DNA from: Limnoperna fortunei | Lineage: Eukaryota; Mollusca; Bivalvia; Mytilida; Modiolidae | DNA length: 64,000 nucleotides | Assembly: GCA_944474755.1 (NCBI GenBank) | Contig: OX104122.1 | Span: 13,340,641-13,404,640 of the forward strand | Direction of reading: 5' to 3' | Shown here: positions 25,692 through 36,900 of the stretch, in pieces | Layout: every line of letters starts with the position of its first letter | Position numbering within the stretch: the first letter of the stretch is position 1 | Notes under the pieces: generated by a model | Told to the model about the DNA's origin: nothing | The model's input: the letters and a program-made list of their open reading frames with translations, nothing else | Database searches by the model: none | Position numbers and translations under genes: made by a program

Positions 25692-25697
25692 CGCAGT
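25692..25697. repeat. target-site duplication CGCAGT, left
   Basis: CGCAGT directly precedes the left terminus of the giant inverted-repeat element. The same six bases in the same orientation follow its right terminus at 48314-48319. Confidence 0.85.
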
Positions 25698-25732
25698 AGT
25701 AGTATAAGGTCTCTATAATACCATGATACCAT

Positions 25733-25756
25733 GTATTGCACAATATGATGCAATAC
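25733..25756. repeat. terminal hairpin of the element
   Basis: gtattgca and tgcaatac flank an 8-base loop, 35 bp from the left terminus. The mirror copy lies at about 48255-48280. Confidence 0.6.
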
Positions 25757-25761
25757 CCCAA

Positions 25762-26200
25762 ACCCCAGTGGGGGTCATAAATTTCAAGGTATTGCACAAC
25801 CTCATACGTCATAATGCCCTCAACAACCCTAAAGTAGGGTCATAAATCAAACCTCAGTAGGATCATAAATTTCAAGGTATTGCACAACCTCATACGTCAT
25901 AATGCCCTCAACGACCCTAAAATAGGGTCATAAATTTCAAGGTATTGCACAACAGCATACGTCATATCTACGACCCTAAAGTGGGGTCATAAATTTCAAT
26001 GTATTACACAACAAACTTCAATCTCATACGTCATAACAATTCCCTCGACGATCCTATAGTGGGGACATAAATTTCAACAAACTTCAACCTCATACTTAAT
26101 AACAAATACCCTCAACCATCTTGTAATAGATGATTATAAAACTCAAGGTATTACACAAGAAACTTCAACCTCATACGTCATATCTTCATACTTCACATCT
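25762..26200. repeat. subterminal ~64-bp repeats, left arm
   Basis: About six imperfect units of ggtcataaatttcaaggt, then attgcacaacctcatacg, then tcataatgccctcaacga-type sequence. The mirrored array is at about 47812-48245. Subterminal arrays of this kind are often transposase-binding sites in DNA transposons; that role is inferred. Confidence 0.85.
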
Positions 26201-26307
26201 GGTATTTCTGTAATCCATCATAATTAAAAAAATACAAGACGATGTCAAACATACTTTCTAACGAAAAAAAATTAAATAAGTTCTAAAATTGAGTGAAAAC
26301 ATCTTTT

Positions 26308-27196
26308 TTATTTATTTAAAATAATCAATGATATCCTTCTTAAACCAAATTCCTTCAATTGCTTCATATATTCGCACACATCTTTGAGGTCCTTAAGTAT
26401 TTGAAAATGTTTTTGTTCATATCATAAATTATATTACTGATGTCCTTTCTTCCACTTGTATTGCATAATCTTTTTTCCAATTTTTGAACTTTAGTCAACC
26501 TTAAAAAGATATAAAATAAACCGTTAGTTAAAATAATATCTTCAACATATTATAATTACACATATAAACATCAATATGCACATACAGTTTTCAATCCAAC
26601 AACTATTCTTTTCGTAATAATTTCCTGAAACAGAAAAACCATTACATTGTCTTCAATACTGTCAACCTACAGAACACAAGCAACTAAAAAATCAAACTAA
26701 AAATGTATATACACAAAATGGACACAGTTATAATGCTTGTTACAAGGAATAATTTTTCCGTGGCCACAATTTAAAAAGAAAAAATCTCTTTGTTCAATGT
26801 ATGTGACAATGCAAAGATCTTATTTCACCGTCTCCAAAAGTGATTAGCATTATTCATCTTAATTTTCTTTAAACAATGGAGATATTACACATACTGTAAT
26901 AAAAAATATTATGTAAAAACCCTATGAATAAAGCAATACATGTTTGTTTTACATTCAGACTAATGTTATTAAAATCAAACAATACCTCTGTTCAGAATTA
27001 CATTCTGCCAACATTTTATGAACCAAGTACTCAAATTCTTCATTTTCCTTGTTACTATAAAAGAAAAATACACAATTGACATACCAGCAAATAATTTTTG
27101 TATTCCATTATAACTCAAAGTTAATAAAATATTTTAGAATCCAATCACGAAAAAAGTGAGAATAACTTACCATAAATCAAACCAAGCTTCCGCCAT
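26308..27196 (-). pseudogene. left-arm copy of small spliced gene, frameshifted
   Basis: Mirror image of the gene at 46814-47703, with the same three exons: 27171-27196, 26986-27054 and 26308-26499. Splice sites are identical. In exon 3 an A6 run (AACAAAAAACAT in the right arm) is A5 here, which shifts the frame and brings an early stop about 15 codons later. Either this copy is truly inactivated, or the homopolymer was miscalled in the assembly. The rest of the coding sequence appears identical to the right arm. Confidence 0.65.
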
Positions 27197-27308
27197 TTTC
27201 AGTTAATTATACTAAAATATTTTGGTTAGGATAAAAATGTTTGTGCTTCTGTCTCTTTATATAATAGCAGAAAAAGATATTTTAAGAAATATGTGTCATA
27301 AGCAGATG

Positions 27309-27930
27309 TACAATTTTACTGACTTTAGAATATTGCACAATCACAAGCAGATGTTTTAACAAATATATCGTAGCTACTTTTTTCTTAAAAAAAAAAAATA
27401 GAAGAAAAATAAAATTCGTTTGCAAACATCTGCAATGACATCATTTATTTATATTTAAGACTTGAGTCATAGAAACTTACGTCGTCCCAATCCAAAAGAT
27501 GGCTCATTCACACGCAGATGTTTTTATAAATTAAGCGCAACTTTCTTATTCTTACACTAAAAAACAAAATCATTTTCTTTTCCAAACATCTGCAATGACA
27601 TCATTTATTTATATATAAAACCAGAGTCATTTAATAGAAAACTATGTCCTCACAATTCAAAAGATTGCTCAATCACACACAGATTTTTTTTTAAAATAAA
27701 GCGCAACTTTAATATTCTTTCACTAAAAACAAACATTTTCGTTTACAAACATATGCAATGACATCATTTATTTTTAAATTAAAAACTTGAGTCATAGAAA
27801 CTTAGTCGCTACAATCTAAAAGATTGCTCTATCACACGCAGATGTTTTTTTTTTAATTTAACGCGACTTCTCTATTTTACACTAAAAAACAAACTTTGTC
27901 GTTGCAAACATCTGCAATGACATCATTTAC
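27309..27930. repeat. ~160-bp upstream repeats, left arm
   Basis: Four units, the mirror image of 46085-46700, each with catctgcaatgacatcattt and a ttgagtcat-type site. They lie just upstream of the minus-strand small gene. Confidence 0.85.
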
Positions 27931-30863
27931 TTATATTTAAATCATTTGATAGAAAAATAATAAAAATAAAAAATGTTTATATATTTTCCGCGCCATGAGA
28001 AAAAACGTACTTCAAATTATACAACAGGCAATGATTTATTTCCTTACATTTAAAAAAAATCTCTTTAAATGTGTATTTGTAAAACATTTATAAGTAGCGA
28101 ATAATTTTAATTTTTATAGTTAAATTCATTAAAACTGTTTTCAACATGTCGTTGATATCTTTTAAAAAGTATAATCAGAAGACGACAAAGTGTTACAAAA
28201 ACAAGAAAAGTGTAGTCAATTAAATTTTGGAGCATCTGCTATTCAAAAATTAACTTTCGATCTATTATAATCCTCGTGTGGAAAGGAAGGTAAATGTGTG
28301 TATATTTGAAAAAGAGGAAATGGGTAACTAACATACTTATTTAATATTACTGAAAATGGACATTTTGTTGGTTTTTTTTTGGAAACACCATAAAAGCTAT
28401 TTTAAGTTATCATAATAATTAAAGTCAGAAAGTCGTTCCATCTGCTTATACCATTATATCTATAAATAAAACTTAAGTCACTTGAGAGAATAACAAGTGC
28501 AAAATACGTCATCACTGCAATTGTGTAAAGGAATGAATATTACGCTTTCACCAGCAGATTTTTTGTTGTTGTTTAAAAGAGATGATGCAACTCATCGTTT
28601 TCTATAACGTGCACCAAAAGTCGTTAAGAAATGATATCAGTATCTATTTTTAAATCTCTAGTCATAATGTTTGAAAATCGCACGTTAAAAATAAATGTGT
28701 ACACCACCTGTCCATCTAATATTGATTTATAATTTCGCGCACATTTCAGTTTTAACAAAACTACATACACTTCATAAATTTCACCTGTCCAGGAATTACA
28801 TTTGTCTATATTTAGAAGTTAATATTATACGATGTTTGCAAAACAAGCAGTATAAACAAAATATATCATGCTATTCTTTAAGTGTAAAATCAATCACCCT
28901 ACATTCTCTTTCTTTGTAGAATATACAAAACTTGATTGTGATATTTTTAACAAATGGATGAAAAACAAATTTGTAAAAAATGAATAAATTTATCATTAAT
29001 GTAACGTCTTTGTCGCACTTCACTACCTGTCAAAAATACACACTTCACTCCGTTTTAGTGTTTAGTAAACTATTTTTAATGATAAGAAACTGCAGTGACA
29101 TATAGAATATTATGTGTTTTACATCAACACCCATTCAGTAAAAATAAACTTTTATTTTGCGCCGTTTTCAAATAAATATGAAATATTTAATACATATCAT
29201 AATCTTAAAGGACGGAAAAAGGGAGATTACCTAACAGTTCTTTTTGTATACCAGAAAATAGACATTATTAAGCGTTTTTCTTCTTTCTTAACTGTCAGTA
29301 ATTAAGATAAACTTGGAAACTGCAATGTGAATTTAAACCGACAGATGTTAAATAAAATATTATTTTGCTAAGAAACTGGAGCACTATATAATTATGTTTA
29401 CATCACTATTCAAAGATTAACTTCTGATTTTGCTCCGTTTTTCAAGTAATTAAAATTACTACATATAATAATCCACAAAACACAATTTTAAGTTACCCAA
29501 CAGTTCTTTAATACACAGGAAATTTACATTAATAAATGTCAATTTTATATATTTTATTAAAAAATGTTTTGTGTCAATTACAGGGTAATCTGTAAGTACC
29601 ACTTCATTTATTCCTTTGAAACTTAAGCTCTTCTTATTATGCATAGAAAATAAAGCTTTCATTTAAAAACATATATTTACCACGACAAAGAAATCTTTCT
29701 TTTTATCTAGATAAATTTTCAAAAGGTGATTTTGCGCAATGTTCAGGTAAATTTAATGTACGTATAAAAATCCTCCTGCAATAAAAAGAGGATATCTATC
29801 TTTTTTTAAAAACACTAAATGAAACATTTATTTAAAATGAAAAATTGATATCTATACAGGCGTTTAATGACAATGATATGGACAATTACATGGATAACCC
29901 GTAAAGATCTTTTCATCTATTCTTTTCAAAGCACTATAAAAAGTTTGACAAATAACTATGGGTGGGCTTTAATGTATTCATACAAATACTTAATTTAAAA
30001 GCCAATGAATAGAAGTGCGTCAAAAGTGCGGCCACTAAGCTCAGTACATAACGATAATAACAAATTATACGTTTTTCTTCACTATTATCGTGTTAAAAAT
30101 AATTTTGATTGGTTAATATTACTATTTGATATCATTTATAACAACAAATTTTAGTAGCCATTAAGTTTCAGGAAAAAAACTTTACAAAAGATAACTATAA
30201 TTAATATAAACAACTATTTTTTTTAATTTAATTTCTTCTTTTTTCTTAAAATTTAAATATAAAAACAATAACTATAAACATAATTCTTTACAAAAAGAAT
30301 TTGTAATTTACTAGAAATACATTCTAACCTATGCGAACAAATCATTAATACGGGTCATGATTTTGTGAAAAAATGTTTGACGAATGCCTAAAAAGAATTA
30401 ATTTTGCAACAAAAAGTCAAACAAAACGAAAAGTTATTAAGTTGCGTATGAAGACATGTTAAAAAATTTACTTTAAAACCACTAACATTCTTACTTCCAA
30501 ACAACTTGAAAAATACAGTAAGATTAACTGTCGAAAGTAGATATAACTGTGTGATGCATTACACTTAAAAAAAAACCGGTAATATGTGCCAACTATAATT
30601 AATATACACAATTTATTTTTTGTAATTTATAATTTGCTTTGCTTGTAGTAACGTACAATAATAACGTATTTCTTACATGAAGAAAATTGCAATCAAGTAG
30701 AAATGCATTATAATCTATACAACCAATTCTAGATCCCAGCACTAATATTTCTGTCCAATACACTTACATTTTATAATAGGGTCACGTGTGTCAACTATAG
30801 TTATTACTAACATTTAAAAAAGGATAAAATAAAAAATTGTATACAACAATTGTATACGTACTT

Positions 30864-30995
30864 GACAGTTTTCCTACCACAGGTCGGAGTTTTCTCTAAA
30901 TACTGCGACTTCCTCACTCAATAATAACTGGACGTCAAAATATAGCTGAATAATTGCCGAAAGAGGCGTTAAATACCATTCAAACAAACACAAAA
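30864..30995 (+). repeat. SINE 3' fragment inside the arm
   Basis: cagttttcctaccacaggtc through aggcgttaaataccattc plus a caaacaaacac tail is the 3' half of the SINE seen elsewhere in the window. It is mirrored at about 36885-37015 and again at about 43017-43145, so the insertion predates the present identity of the arms. Confidence 0.85.
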
Positions 30996-31149
30996 CAATT
31001 AAATAAACGTACTTCTTATATAAAACATGGATATAAAACATTTATAGTAGAATTCTATGCAAAAACTTGATACTAGTCATGATTTAAAAAAATTGTATAG
31101 TATAGTAAATCCTCATAACAAATTACTCTTATAACAAAGAGAAAAGTAA

Positions 31150-31311
31150 TTAATTTGGGACGAAATGTGTACAATCAGTTGTTTTGCACAGAACTAAACT
31201 TGAGAACAATAACAGGACAGAAAGACAAATGTGGGTTAAATAATATACCATTTTACAGAATAAGAGTTGTTTCCCCGTATTCCGAATGACTTCAAGACTG
31301 CACACATACAT
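31150..31311 (-). CDS. 53-codon ORF with hydrophobic segment (left arm)
   Basis: Mirror of 42693-42854; see that entry. No difference between the arms was noticed here. Confidence 0.2.
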   Translation of the reverse strand: MYVCSLEVIRNTGKQLLFCKMVYYLTHICLSVLLLFSSLVLCKTTDCTHFVPN

Positions 31312-32333
31312 CTTTCCTGCAACGAAACAGAAAAAATATTATAATAATAACAGACCGATGAACAGTAAAAAAAACTATGGATATTGTATTGTCCCTACTA
31401 AATTGGGTCCCCTTTATAAATTTTATTTGAAATAAATCAACTGATGATATAATTTTGGTTCTTAGTTCAATTTAAAGTGTATGAAAAAAGAAATTAAACA
31501 AAAAAGAATGTATTTCATATAAGAAAGGATAGAAAAGGAAAGATAGTAGAAATAGGGAATTATCATGGATACGATATATGATTTTAAAACGATAGCAGTG
31601 AAAGACCTAAAAATGTATTAACAATATACGCACTTTTGCAACGAAAAAATGTCTTTTTAACATATTGAAAACTATTCATAGCAAGAAATAATTGTGTTAA
31701 AAAGGGTGGTTATTAGAAAGTGCATTCAGAACATAACATAAAATCTCATAATATAAAGAGTCAGAAGAAGGGAGGTTAATGAAAATACCATTTCACTTAT
31801 TCTAAAGGGAATACTAATTTTAACAACATCGCAGACTAAAATATGTTTTAGCCATAGCAAAATACAATACATAATAAATCGTGTTTATCTAATATAATAT
31901 TTAGGAACTAAAACATCAAGTAGTGTATGTCTTATGTTTCACTGTTACATAAATTCTTCGGGGGGAATATGTACAACTATAGTCACAATTGCATTAGTAT
32001 TTTCAGAACAGTATATTGTTGATTTTACATGTATGTCCAAAACCAAAATTGTAAAGGTGTTTTTTATTGTAGCGATTACCATGTTGGATTCTCTTTTTTT
32101 GTATGATTAGTATTTTCTCAATCTATTTGTTTGAAGCCACATGTATCAACTATTTTTGTTAAAAATCTAATCACACATATCGATGTCACAACTGTATATT
32201 TATTAAAATATTTTTGAATGATAGTAGAAACGAATTATATTAAAAACTGTGTCCTTTTTTAATGACTGGAACCAAATGAAATGCAAAGGAGGAAATATAA
32301 ACTAAACAAATCACAGATGATCAACATAAGTAA

Positions 32334-32558
32334 TTGATTTTATTGTATGCCTCATTCAGTACAATTTATTACAGTTTTTCGAGAGCAACTATGTGTAGAC
32401 ATCGTATTTTAGTACTGACATTATATGGAATATACCTGGAAACAAATTTTATTTTGCCAGTTACGATAATCGAAGTATTCCTCAATTTGGGGGAAGAAAG
32501 GTTGTTCTTTAGAACGTTTACAATTGTGTTACTCTTTGAAGATAAGGAATTGTTTTAG
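32334..32558 (+). CDS. 74-codon ORF, unknown, candidate coding (left arm)
   Basis: The encoded 74 residues are hydrophobic with charged ends (ends FLNLGEERLFF...LFEDKELF). No family is recognised. The copy in the right arm (41452-41676, minus) differs at three bases, and all three fall in third codon positions and are synonymous, so the predicted protein is unchanged. No clear promoter or splice sites were established. A possible acceptor (atttattacag) lies inside the frame near 32365, so the true exon could start there. It may equally be a chance ORF. Confidence 0.3.
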   Translation: MILLYASFSTIYYSFSRATMCRHRILVLTLYGIYLETNFILPVTIIEVFLNLGEERLFFRTFTIVLLFEDKELF

Positions 32559-33908
32559 TACATAAATAAATTGTGTAATGTCCGAACACAAAATGCAAAA
32601 TAAACATGTTCGTACGTTTACATAAACATTTTACTGTGCGTTCTTTATCATATGAATGTCACTGTTTTAGGTTAAAGTTTGATGTAAATATGTTACACTT
32701 ATATGAAAACACGAGGCAGTTTTGCATCACCTCGGATGATTGAAAATGTCGCTTTTATCCCATTCTATACATTGTTCTTTTTCAGACATTACCACAAAGA
32801 AAGGATCAAAAACTAATAAACTTTACCTATGCGTGACTATCAATAGTCCTACCATAAATATATTTGTCAAATTTGAGTAGAGTTTTATCGATGAAATAAA
32901 ATAAAATTGATGAGTTATACGATTCTTTAGTTTGCTTAATACCCTAATCATTGACATATGATATCGGTAAGCAGATGCTAATCAAAGACGATTTAAACTT
33001 ATATTGTAGATAAAGTTCTGTAACAAAATATTTGGAAATAGTTATTATATACGCTTTCCGGACAAAATTGTGAACAAAACAAAAAAATTGAACATTTTCG
33101 AAACCGTACGAAACCTACAAATTGTATTATTTTGAAAAAAGCACAAAATTCATTAGTGTGTAAGATAACCACATAGACAAGGAAATTGTCTTTCTTTACT
33201 TAATATAACAACAGGAATGTGATCATTTTTTATGTTAAAAAGTCATATCAGTTTAAAGTCATATAAGCACATAGCAAGAAACAAACATTTGTTGCAAAAC
33301 CAGACGTTAGGTATGCTGTATCGCTGGTTGTATAATAATTTATAATACCATGTCTTGTTACTTGTGTCATTAGTGGATTATATAGTTTAATTGCGGTCAG
33401 AGATATATAGACATATAAGAAATGGATGAAAAAACGGCGTGCTAAGAAAATAAAACAAAGGTTTCATTGTAAGATAAAAAAAACATGTAGAAACGTTTTG
33501 AACCACTAAACATTAATTGCGAGAAATGCACATAAAAAGGGAGAACATATACACAGAAAATTGTAACATCTTTCAGAATTGTAAGCAAATACAGGTGCAA
33601 GACATGGGAAAGCAGAGTAAACTTTGTTTGCAGAAGTTGCTTATTACAAAGACACACTATTGCAGAAATAGTCTACAAAGACACACTATTACAGAAATAG
33701 TCTATTTGTTCATTTTGTAACATTCAATGGCTACTTAATTGTAAATAAGAAAATAAAAGCATGAAAATAAGGTTTGTAGTTTCAATAATTGCAATTAAAA
33801 AGATTTTAAAAAGGTTTAAAGGCCAGCGATAAACTTTGAAGATGACATTAAAAAAATAAATACAAACCAATTAGGAATTTATCAGTTGAGACCATCCCTC
33901 CAAACGGC

Positions 33909-33965
33909 CGCCCGCCGCCGCCTTTATATTATGAATGCTTTTTTAACGCGACAGGCGGCATGGCA
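33909..33965. repeat. GC-rich asymmetric centre of the palindrome
   Basis: The 57 bp between the left arm and its adjoining mirror copy are not symmetric overall. They contain gccgccgcct...aggcggc, able to form a small stem, and are strikingly GC-rich at the left side compared with the AT-rich arms. Confidence 0.7.
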
Positions 33966-36900
33966 GCCGTTTGGAGGGATGGTCTCAACTGATAAATTCC
34001 TAATTGGTTTGTATTTATTTTTTTAATGTCATCTTCAAAGTTTATCGCTGGCCTTTAAACCTTTTTAAAATCTTTTTAATTGCAATTATTGAAACTACAA
34101 ACCTTATTTTCATGCTTTTATTTTCTTATTTACAATTAAGTAGCCATTGAATGTTACAAAATGAACAAATAGACTATTTCTGTAATAGTGTGTCTTTGTA
34201 GACTATTTCTGCAATAGTGTGTCTTTGTAATAAGCAACTTCTGCAAACAAAGTTTACTCTGCTTTCCCATGTCTTGCACCTGTATTTGCTTACAATTCTG
34301 AAAGATGTTACAATTTTCTGTGTATATGTTCTCCCTTTTTATGTGCATTTCTCGCAATTAATGTTTAGTGGTTCAAAACGTTTCTACATGTTTTTTTTAT
34401 CTTACAATGAAACCTTTGTTTTATTTTCTTAGCACGCCGTTTTTTCATCCATTTCTTATATGTCTATATATCTCTGACCGCAATTAAACTATATAATCCA
34501 CTAATGACACAAGTAACAAGACATGGTATTATAAATTATTATACAACCAGCGATACAGCATACCTAACGTCTGGTTTTGCAACAAATGTTTGTTTCTTGC
34601 TATGTGCTTATATGACTTTAAACTGATATGACTTTTTAACATAAAAAATGATCACATTCCTGTTGTTATATTAAGTAAAGAAAGACAATTTCCTTGTCTA
34701 TGTGGTTATCTTACACACTAATGAATTTTGTGCTTTTTTCAAAATAATACAATTTGTAGGTTTCGTACGGTTTCGAAAATGTTCAATTTTTTTGTTTTGT
34801 TCACAATTTTGTCCGGAAAGCGTATATAATAACTATTTCCAAATATTTTGTTACAGAACTTTATCTACAATATAAGTTTAAATCGTCTTTGATTAGCATC
34901 TGCTTACCGATATCATATGTCAATGATTAGGGTATTAAGCAAACTAAAGAATCGTATAACTCATCAATTTTATTTTATTTCATCGATAAAACTCTACTCA
35001 AATTTGACAAATATATTTATGGTAGGACTATTGATAGTCACGCATAGGTAAAGTTTATTAGTTTTTGATCCTTTCTTTGTGGTAATGTCTGAAAAAGAAC
35101 AATGTATAGAATGGGATAAAAGCGACATTTTCAATCATCCGAGGTGATGCAAAACTGCCTCGTGTTTTCATATAAGTGTAACATATTTACATCAAACTTT
35201 AACCTAAAACAGTGACATTCATATGATAAAGAACGCACAGTAAAATGTTTATGTAAACGTACGAACATGTTTATTTTGCATTTTGTGTTCGGACATTACA
35301 CAATTTATTTATGTACTAAAACAATTCCTTATCTTCAAAGAGTAACACAATTGTAAACGTTCTAAAGAACAACCTTTCTTCCCCCAAATTGAGGAATACT
35401 TCGATTATCGTAACTGGCAAAATAAAATTTGTTTCCAGGTATATTCCATATAATGTCAGTACTAAAATACGATGTCTACACATAGTTGCTCTCGAAAAAC
35501 TGTAATAAATTGTACTGAATGAGGCATACAATAAAATCAATTACTTATGTTGATCATCTGTGATTTGTTTAGTTTATATTTCCTCCTTTGCATTTCATTT
35601 GGTTCCAGTCATTAAAAAAGGACACAGTTTTTAATATAATTCGTTTCTACTATCATTCAAAAATATTTTAATAAATATACAGTTGTGACATCGATATGTG
35701 TGATTAGATTTTTAACAAAAATAGTTGATACATGTGGCTTCAAACAAATAGATTGAGAAAATACTAATCATACAAAAAAAGAGAATCCAACATGGTAATC
35801 GCTACAATAAAAAACACCTTTACAATTTTGGTTTTGGACATACATGTAAAATCAACAATATACTGTTCTGAAAATACTAATGCAATTGTGACTATAGTTG
35901 TACATATTCCCCCCGAAGAATTTATGTAACAGTGAAACATAAGACATACACTACTTGATGTTTTAGTTCCTAAATATTATATTAGATAAACACGATTTAT
36001 TATGTATTGTATTTTGCTATGGCTAAAACATATTTTAGTCTGCGATGTTGTTAAAATTAGTATTCCCTTTAGAGTAAGTGAAATGGTATTTTCATTAACC
36101 TCCCTTCTTCTGACTCTTTATATTATGAGATTTTATGTTATGTTCTGAATGCACTTTCTAATAACCACCCTTTTTAACACAATTATTTCTTGCTATGAAT
36201 AGTTTTCAATATGTTAAAAAGACATTTTTTCGTTGCAAAAGTGCGTATATTGTTAATACATTTTTAGGTCTTTCACTGCTATCGTTTTAAAATCATATAT
36301 CGTATCCATGATAATTCCCTATTTCTACTATCTTTCCTTTTCTATCCTTTCTTATATGAAATACATTCTTTTTTGTTTAATTTCTTTTTTCATACACTTT
36401 AAATTGAACTAAGAACCAAAATTATATCATCAGTTGATTTATTTCAAATAAAATTTATAAAGGGGACCCAATTTAGTAGGGACAATACAATATCCATAGT
36501 TTTTTTACTGTTCATCGGTCTGTTATTATTATAATATTTTTTCTGTTTCGTTGCAGGAAAGATGTATGTGTGCAGTCTTGAAGTCATTCGGAATACGGGG
36601 AAACAACTCTTATTCTGTAAAATGGTATATTATTTAACCCACATTTGTCTTTCTGTCCTGTTATTGTTCTCAAGTTTAGTTCTGTGCAAAACAACTGATT
36701 GTACACATTTCGTCCCAAATTAATTACTTTTCTCTTTGTTATAAGAGTAATTTGTTATGAGGATTTACTATACTATACAATTTTTTTAAATCATGACTAG
36801 TATCAAGTTTTTGCATAGAATTCTACTATAAATGTTTTATATCCATGTTTTATATAAGAAGTACGTTTATTTAATTGTTTTGTGTTTGTTTGAATGGTAT

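Larger units (their letters stand above)
25698..33908. repeat. left arm of giant inverted repeat
   Basis: In order from the outer end: a terminal hairpin, ~64-bp subterminal repeats, the minus-strand copy of the small spliced gene, ~160-bp repeats, then about 6 kb of AT-rich DNA built partly of diverged local duplications and containing a SINE fragment at 30864-30995. Everything recurs in mirror image in the right arm. Confidence 0.9.

Noticed and set aside
33442..33720. 71- and 67-codon overlapping ORFs near the palindrome centre
   Set aside because: They overlap on opposite strands, and the right-arm copy of the first loses its stop (TAG to GAG context), so coding is not supported.
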